The notes under the pieces were generated by a model, which was given only the letters and a program-made list of their open reading frames with translations, did not search any database and had not been told where the DNA came from. Both the position numbers and the translations under genes were made by a program. Positions 5,955 through 8,544 of a DNA stretch of 8,544 nt are shown here, piece after piece. The stretch comes from an uncultured bacterium (GTDB taxonomy: Bacteria > Auribacterota > Tritonobacteria > UBA1439): assembly GCA_937858775.1 (NCBI GenBank), contig CALLYX010000222.1, forward strand, positions 1 to 8,544. Direction: 5' to 3'. Each line of letters starts with the position of its first letter. Position 1 is the stretch's first letter.

Positions 5955-6566
5955 ATGAGCAGACGATTCCGGCACGAGATATCGGTCGGCGTCTTCGTCG
6001 TCGCCGCGGCGGCGATCCTGGGCGCGATGTCGCTCAAGATCTCGCGCGCCCGCGTGCGCGACGGCGTCGACGTCTCGTTCCTCTTCACGCACGCCTGCGG
6101 GCTCGTGAAGGACTCGCCCGTGGCGGCGGCGGGGGTCGAGGTGGGGTACGTGACGGGCCTGGCCCTCCGCGACGGCAAGGCGCTCGTGCGCGCGCGCGTC
6201 AGCGCCTCCGCGGGGCTGAGGAACGACATCAGCGCCGTCATCCGGCACAAGAGCCTCCTCGGGGAGCCCTACCTCGAGATCGTCCCCTCCGGCTCCTCCG
6301 CCCCCCCGCTGCGCGACGGGGATCTCGTCACCGCCACCGCCGCCCCGATCCAGGTCGACCAGGCGGTCGCGCGGCTCGGACGCCTGCTCGAGCGCACGGA
6401 CCCGGAGGCGGTCGCGGGGCTCCTCAACGCCCTCGCCCGGGATCCCGAGGCGGCGGCCCGCCTCGTCGGGAACGCCGACGCCCTGGCCGGCCGCCTCTCC
6501 GCCTTGGACGCCGAGGCGCTGAGAAAGTTCGTCCGGGAGCTCAGGATCCACGCGAGGCTCTTCTGA
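5955..6566 (+). CDS. mlaD: MlaD/MCE domain lipid-transport substrate-binding protein
   Basis: This 203-aa protein has one N-terminal membrane anchor (about 9-28: ISVGVFVVAAAAILGAMSLK) and a single periplasmic MCE domain at about 38-112. Recognisable elements are ACGLVKDSPVAAAGVEVGYV (47-66), VSASAGLRND (82-91), and the closing LLGEPYLEIVPSG (101-113). MCE domains form hexameric rings that bind lipid over the permease. The remaining 80 or so residues (about 130-203) look helical and alanine/leucine-rich, as in the C-terminal helices of MlaD-type proteins. A GGGAGGGAG ribosome site lies just ahead of ATG 5955. The gene is 40 nt after the ATPase gene. A 10-bp GGCGCGCGCC palindrome (5926-5935) occurs in that gap. 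Only 1 nt separates its stop from the next gene. Confidence 0.92.
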   Translation: MSRRFRHEISVGVFVVAAAAILGAMSLKISRARVRDGVDVSFLFTHACGLVKDSPVAAAGVEVGYVTGLALRDGKALVRARVSASAGLRNDISAVIRHKSLLGEPYLEIVPSGSSAPPLRDGDLVTATAAPIQVDQAVARLGRLLERTDPEAVAGLLNALARDPEAAARLVGNADALAGRLSALDAEALRKFVRELRIHARLF

Positions 6567-6567
6567 G

Positions 6568-7677
6568 ATGGCGCGCATCGCCTTCTACATAAGCGGCCAC
6601 GGGCTCGGCCACGCGATGAGGATGAAGGAGCTCCTGGGACGCGTACGCGCCCTGGACCCGCGGGGCGCCCTGCTCGTCATGGGCTCGATGCCGGGGTGGG
6701 TCTTCACGGAGCCGCCCGCCCTGCCGGCGGCGTTCCGCCGGATGCGCTGCGACGCCGGGGCGTCGCAGCGGAACAGTCTCCGCCTCGACGTCCGGCGCAC
6801 ACTCGTCGAGAACCGCGCCTTCTACCGCGGGATCGGCGGCCTCGCGCGGGAGGAGGCGGGGCGGCTCCGCCGCGCGCGGGTAGGGCTCGTCGTGGGCGAC
6901 ATCCCGCCCCTCGCCTTCCTCGCCGCCTCCGCCGCGGGCATTCCGAGCGTGGCGGTCGGGAACTTCTCGTGGGATTGGATCTACGAGGCGTACGAGCCGG
7001 CGTTCCCGTCGTTCCGGCCCATCGTGGAACTGATCCGGGACGCCTACGCCCGGGCGGATCTCCTCCTCCGGCTTCCGTTCCACGGCCGGATGGACGCGTT
7101 CCGCCGCGTGCGGGACATACCGCTCATAACCCGGCGGGCGGCGCGGCCGCGCGGCGAGATCCGCCGGGCGCTGGGGATCCCGCGGGGGGAGCGCCGGAAG
7201 GTCGTCTTCGTGTCGATGGGGGGGCACGACAACGCCGGGACGGTGGGGGGCGGGCGCGCCGACTTCGGCGACTACCTGTACGTCTCCTTTTTCAGGCTGA
7301 GCGCGAAGATGCGGCACCTTATACTTCCCGAGAGCCGGGCTGGGATACCGCACCAGGAGATCGTCGCGGCGAGCGACTGCGTGATCAGCAAGCCCGGCTA
7401 CTGCACGGTCGCCGAGTGCATCGCCAACCGCACCCCGCTCGTCTACACCCCGCGGGACGACTTCAGGGAGTTCGGCGTCATGGAGGCCGCCGTGAGGCGG
7501 CACTGCGCCTGGCACCGGATCCCCAGGCGGGATTTCCACGACGGGGCGTGGGCCGGGCACCTCGACGCCTTCTTCGCCGCGGCTCGACCCGCCCCCGCGC
7601 CCATGCGGACGGACGGGGCGGATGTCGCGGCGCGGATAATCCTCGAGATGGCGGGCGGGGCCGCGCGCCCCACATAG
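6568..7677 (+). CDS. GT-B glycosyltransferase-like protein resembling the L-arabinokinase N-terminal domain
   Basis: This 369-aa soluble protein begins ARIAFYISGHGLGHAMRMKE, the glycine/histidine opening loop seen in MurG-like GT-B proteins and especially in the non-kinase N-terminal half of plant L-arabinokinase. The likeness continues along the chain: CDAGASQRNSL (61-71), VVGDIPPLAFLAASAAGIPS (108-127), GNFSWDWIYEAY (131-142), a ..LLLRLPFHGRMDAFR.V.DIPL.. block (165-186), and HQEIVAASDCVISKPGYCT (262-280), where GT-B proteins bind the donor nucleotide. No GHMP kinase domain follows, so arabinose phosphorylation is not expected. The activity of this domain in any organism is not established to my knowledge. 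ATG at 6568 is one base after the mlaD stop (TGAGATG), so it is co-translated with the lipid transporter. It may glycosylate a lipid or envelope component, which is inference. Confidence 0.8.
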   Translation: MARIAFYISGHGLGHAMRMKELLGRVRALDPRGALLVMGSMPGWVFTEPPALPAAFRRMRCDAGASQRNSLRLDVRRTLVENRAFYRGIGGLAREEAGRLRRARVGLVVGDIPPLAFLAASAAGIPSVAVGNFSWDWIYEAYEPAFPSFRPIVELIRDAYARADLLLRLPFHGRMDAFRRVRDIPLITRRAARPRGEIRRALGIPRGERRKVVFVSMGGHDNAGTVGGGRADFGDYLYVSFFRLSAKMRHLILPESRAGIPHQEIVAASDCVISKPGYCTVAECIANRTPLVYTPRDDFREFGVMEAAVRRHCAWHRIPRRDFHDGAWAGHLDAFFAAARPAPAPMRTDGADVAARIILEMAGGAARPT

Positions 7678-7714
7678 GGCATGGACGGCCGGCCGGGCTG
7701 CGACGGGAGACGGC

Positions 7715-7987
7715 CTAGCGGCGCCGGGTGTTCTCCCACGTCCGGTTCAGCATCTCCATGATCCTGCGGTTGCCCTGGAGGATCGCGTCGCACTTCTGGT
7801 TGATCTGCGCGAGCTCCCGCGCCATGTCCATCTGGGCGTACGCCTGCGCCTGCGACTGGTACGCCGACTGCGGCAGGGAGCCCGGCTGCGATTCCCCCCC
7901 CCGCGGACACGTCACCAGAAGGGCCGCCGCGAACCCCGCCGCCATCCCCATGCAGACGAGGCCCGCCCCCGTGCGGATGCCTTTCAT
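7715..7987 (-). CDS. Small membrane-anchored protein with helical tail, function unknown
   Basis: This 90-aa protein is read on the minus strand, convergent to the transporter operon. It has a short basic start (MKGIR), a hydrophobic segment at about 8-26, and then C27. LVTC resembles a lipobox, but Thr just before Cys is unusual, so a plain membrane anchor is at least as likely. A Q/S/P-rich linker (33-50) follows, then a polar helix (about 51-86: MARELAQINQKCDAILQGNR...), possibly coiled coil. ATG at 7987 is supported by an AAAGGAGG ribosome site six bases upstream (complement of 7994-8001) and by a near-consensus promoter. No family is recognised. The stop lies 37 nt from the end of the glycosyltransferase-like gene, and I see no convincing terminator between them. 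Confidence 0.75.
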   Translation of the reverse strand: MKGIRTGAGLVCMGMAAGFAAALLVTCPRGGESQPGSLPQSAYQSQAQAYAQMDMARELAQINQKCDAILQGNRRIMEMLNRTWENTRRR

Positions 7988-8025
7988 GAAACGCCTCCTT
8001 TCGGCTTTCGGCGACTCACGGGGAT

Positions 8026-8054
8026 ATTATACCCCCGCCGCGGCCCCGTGTCAC
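8026..8054 (-). promoter_or_regulatory. Near-consensus sigma70-type promoter for the minus-strand small gene
   Basis: On the minus strand, GTGACA (complement of 8049-8054, five of six -35 bases) and a perfect TATAAT (complement of 8026-8031) are separated by 17 bases. The -10 stands out as an AT-rich island in very GC-rich DNA. The predicted start of transcription is about 30-35 nt before the ATG at 7987, with the ribosome site in between. Confidence 0.8.
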
Positions 8055-8064
8055 GGCCCCCGCC

Positions 8065-8093
8065 GGCCCGGCGGCCGGGCCCCGACTATTTTT
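8065..8093 (+). terminator. Possible terminator or insulator hairpin upstream of rnc
   Basis: GGCCCGG (8065-8071) pairs with CCGGGCC (8075-8081) around a 3-nt loop. A short CCGAC spacer and then TATTTTT (8087-8093) follow. It could stop rightward read-through from the transporter operon before the rnc promoter. The five-base gap between stem and T-run and the general GC-richness weaken the call. Confidence 0.35.
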
Positions 8094-8118
8094 CCGTGCA
8101 GCGCCGCTGCGGCTGCGC

Positions 8119-8124
8119 TATACT
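8119..8124 (+). promoter_or_regulatory. Likely -10 element of the rnc promoter
   Basis: TATACT matches five of six consensus bases and lies 22 nt upstream of the rnc ATG. No good -35 is found at 17 or 18 bases (GTGCAG or CGTGCA at about 8095-8101). A perfect GCAGC-GCC-GCTGC inverted repeat (8098-8110) occupies the spacer and could be an operator or chance. Confidence 0.5.
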
Positions 8125-8146
8125 TTCATGCGCCGGAGAGGCGTCT

Positions 8147-8544
8147 ATGCCCGAAGAAGCGAACTGCGCCGGCCTCGAGGAACGGCTGGGATACCGGTTC
8201 AGGGACCGCGCCCTCCTTGTCGAGGCGCTTTCTCACTCGTCGTACGCGCACGAGCGCCGCCTCCCCGGCGCGCCGAGCAACGAGCGGCTGGAGTTCCTCG
8301 GCGATTCCGTGCTGGGCCTCATCATCACGCGGCACCTGTACGGTCGCTACCGCCGGCGCTCCGAGGGGGAGCTGACGCTGATGCGCTCCGTCCTGGTGAG
8401 CCGGGACACCCTCGCCGGCGTCGCCGCCTCGCTGGGGCTCGGGGGGCACCTCTTCCTCGGGAAGGGCGAGTCGGCGGACGGGGGGCGCGAGCGGAAGTCG
8501 AACCTGGCGAACGCCGTCGAGGCGCTGATCGCCGCGGTCTATCT
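8147..8544 (+). CDS. rnc: Ribonuclease III, 5' part (cut by window end)
   Basis: The first 132 residues of RNase III, which cleaves double-stranded RNA in rRNA processing and mRNA turnover. After a short N-terminus, LEERLGYRFRDRALLVEALS (10-29) is the usual opening. The catalytic signature NERLEFLGDSVL (45-56) contains the metal-binding Glu and Asp. SEGELTLMRSVLVSRDTLA and GESADGGRERKSNLANAVEA (positions 106-125) match the endonuclease domain, and the window ends at AALIAAVYL-like sequence, just before the second DGG-type catalytic block. ATG at 8147 follows GGAGAGG (8135-8141) by five bases. The double-stranded RNA-binding domain must lie beyond the window. The gene is divergent from the minus-strand small gene. 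Confidence 0.95.
   Translation, partial: MPEEANCAGLEERLGYRFRDRALLVEALSHSSYAHERRLPGAPSNERLEFLGDSVLGLIITRHLYGRYRRRSEGELTLMRSVLVSRDTLAGVAASLGLGGHLFLGKGESADGGRERKSNLANAVEALIAAVY

Noticed and set aside
7678..7714. GGCCGG-rich inverted repeats between the convergent genes as a terminator
   Set aside because: The pairing is short and ambiguous, and there is no T-run on either strand, so I do not call a terminator here.
7728..8375. 215-codon + strand frame spanning the 7988-8146 gap and the start of rnc
   Set aside because: It runs through a minus-strand gene, two promoters and rnc in the wrong frame, and its sequence resembles no protein. Real rnc is in another frame from 8147.

Overview
The window is very GC-rich (roughly two thirds G+C or more, judged by eye) and densely packed with genes. 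Third codon positions are mostly G or C. It looks like a chromosomal segment of a diderm (Gram-negative type) bacterium, because it carries a retrograde lipid ABC transporter of the Mla/MCE class. No rRNA, tRNA, mobile element or CRISPR array is visible. I cannot name the phylum. The mixture (KamA-type aminomutase beside a D-Ala-D-Ala-ligase-like ATP-grasp protein, two MlaE-type permeases, an arabinokinase-N-terminus-like glycosyltransferase, TTG starts) would suit an uncultured high-GC lineage, but that is inference.

Layout. (1) Bases 1-2911: a + strand cluster entered from the left. It holds the tail of a small ribbon-helix-helix-like protein, an ATP-grasp ligase related to Ddl but with altered specificity positions, a GNAT acetyltransferase overlapping it by ATGA, and a KamA-family radical SAM/PLP aminomutase with a TTG start. 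Together these could make and modify beta-lysine or a related beta-amino acid. (2) Bases 2912-3564: a self-contained unit with a sigma70-like promoter, a TTG-started secreted/membrane protein of 158 aa and a clear rho-independent terminator. (3) Bases 3605-7677: an operon encoding two MlaE-type permeases, the MlaF ATPase, a single-domain MlaD/MCE protein and a GT-B-like protein resembling the N-terminal half of plant L-arabinokinase. Spacings are an ATGA overlap, 4 nt, 40 nt and 1 nt, so co-transcription and coupling are likely. (4) Bases 7715-8054: a convergent minus-strand gene for a 90-aa membrane-anchored protein with a near-consensus promoter. (5) Bases 8065-8544: a possible terminator hairpin, then a promoter and the 5' portion of rnc (RNase III), cut off by the window end.

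The most interesting points are the ATP-grasp/GNAT/KamA module, whose aminomutase keeps the lysine-recognition aspartates but lacks the zinc cysteines of clostridial lysine 2,3-aminomutase. The two permeases have lost different conserved acidic residues, which suggests an obligate heterodimer. A glycosyltransferase-like protein is coupled to the lipid transporter, while MlaA, MlaB and MlaC are absent locally. There is no gene-free stretch longer than 300 bases; the largest gaps (3505-3664 and 7988-8146) hold terminators and promoters.
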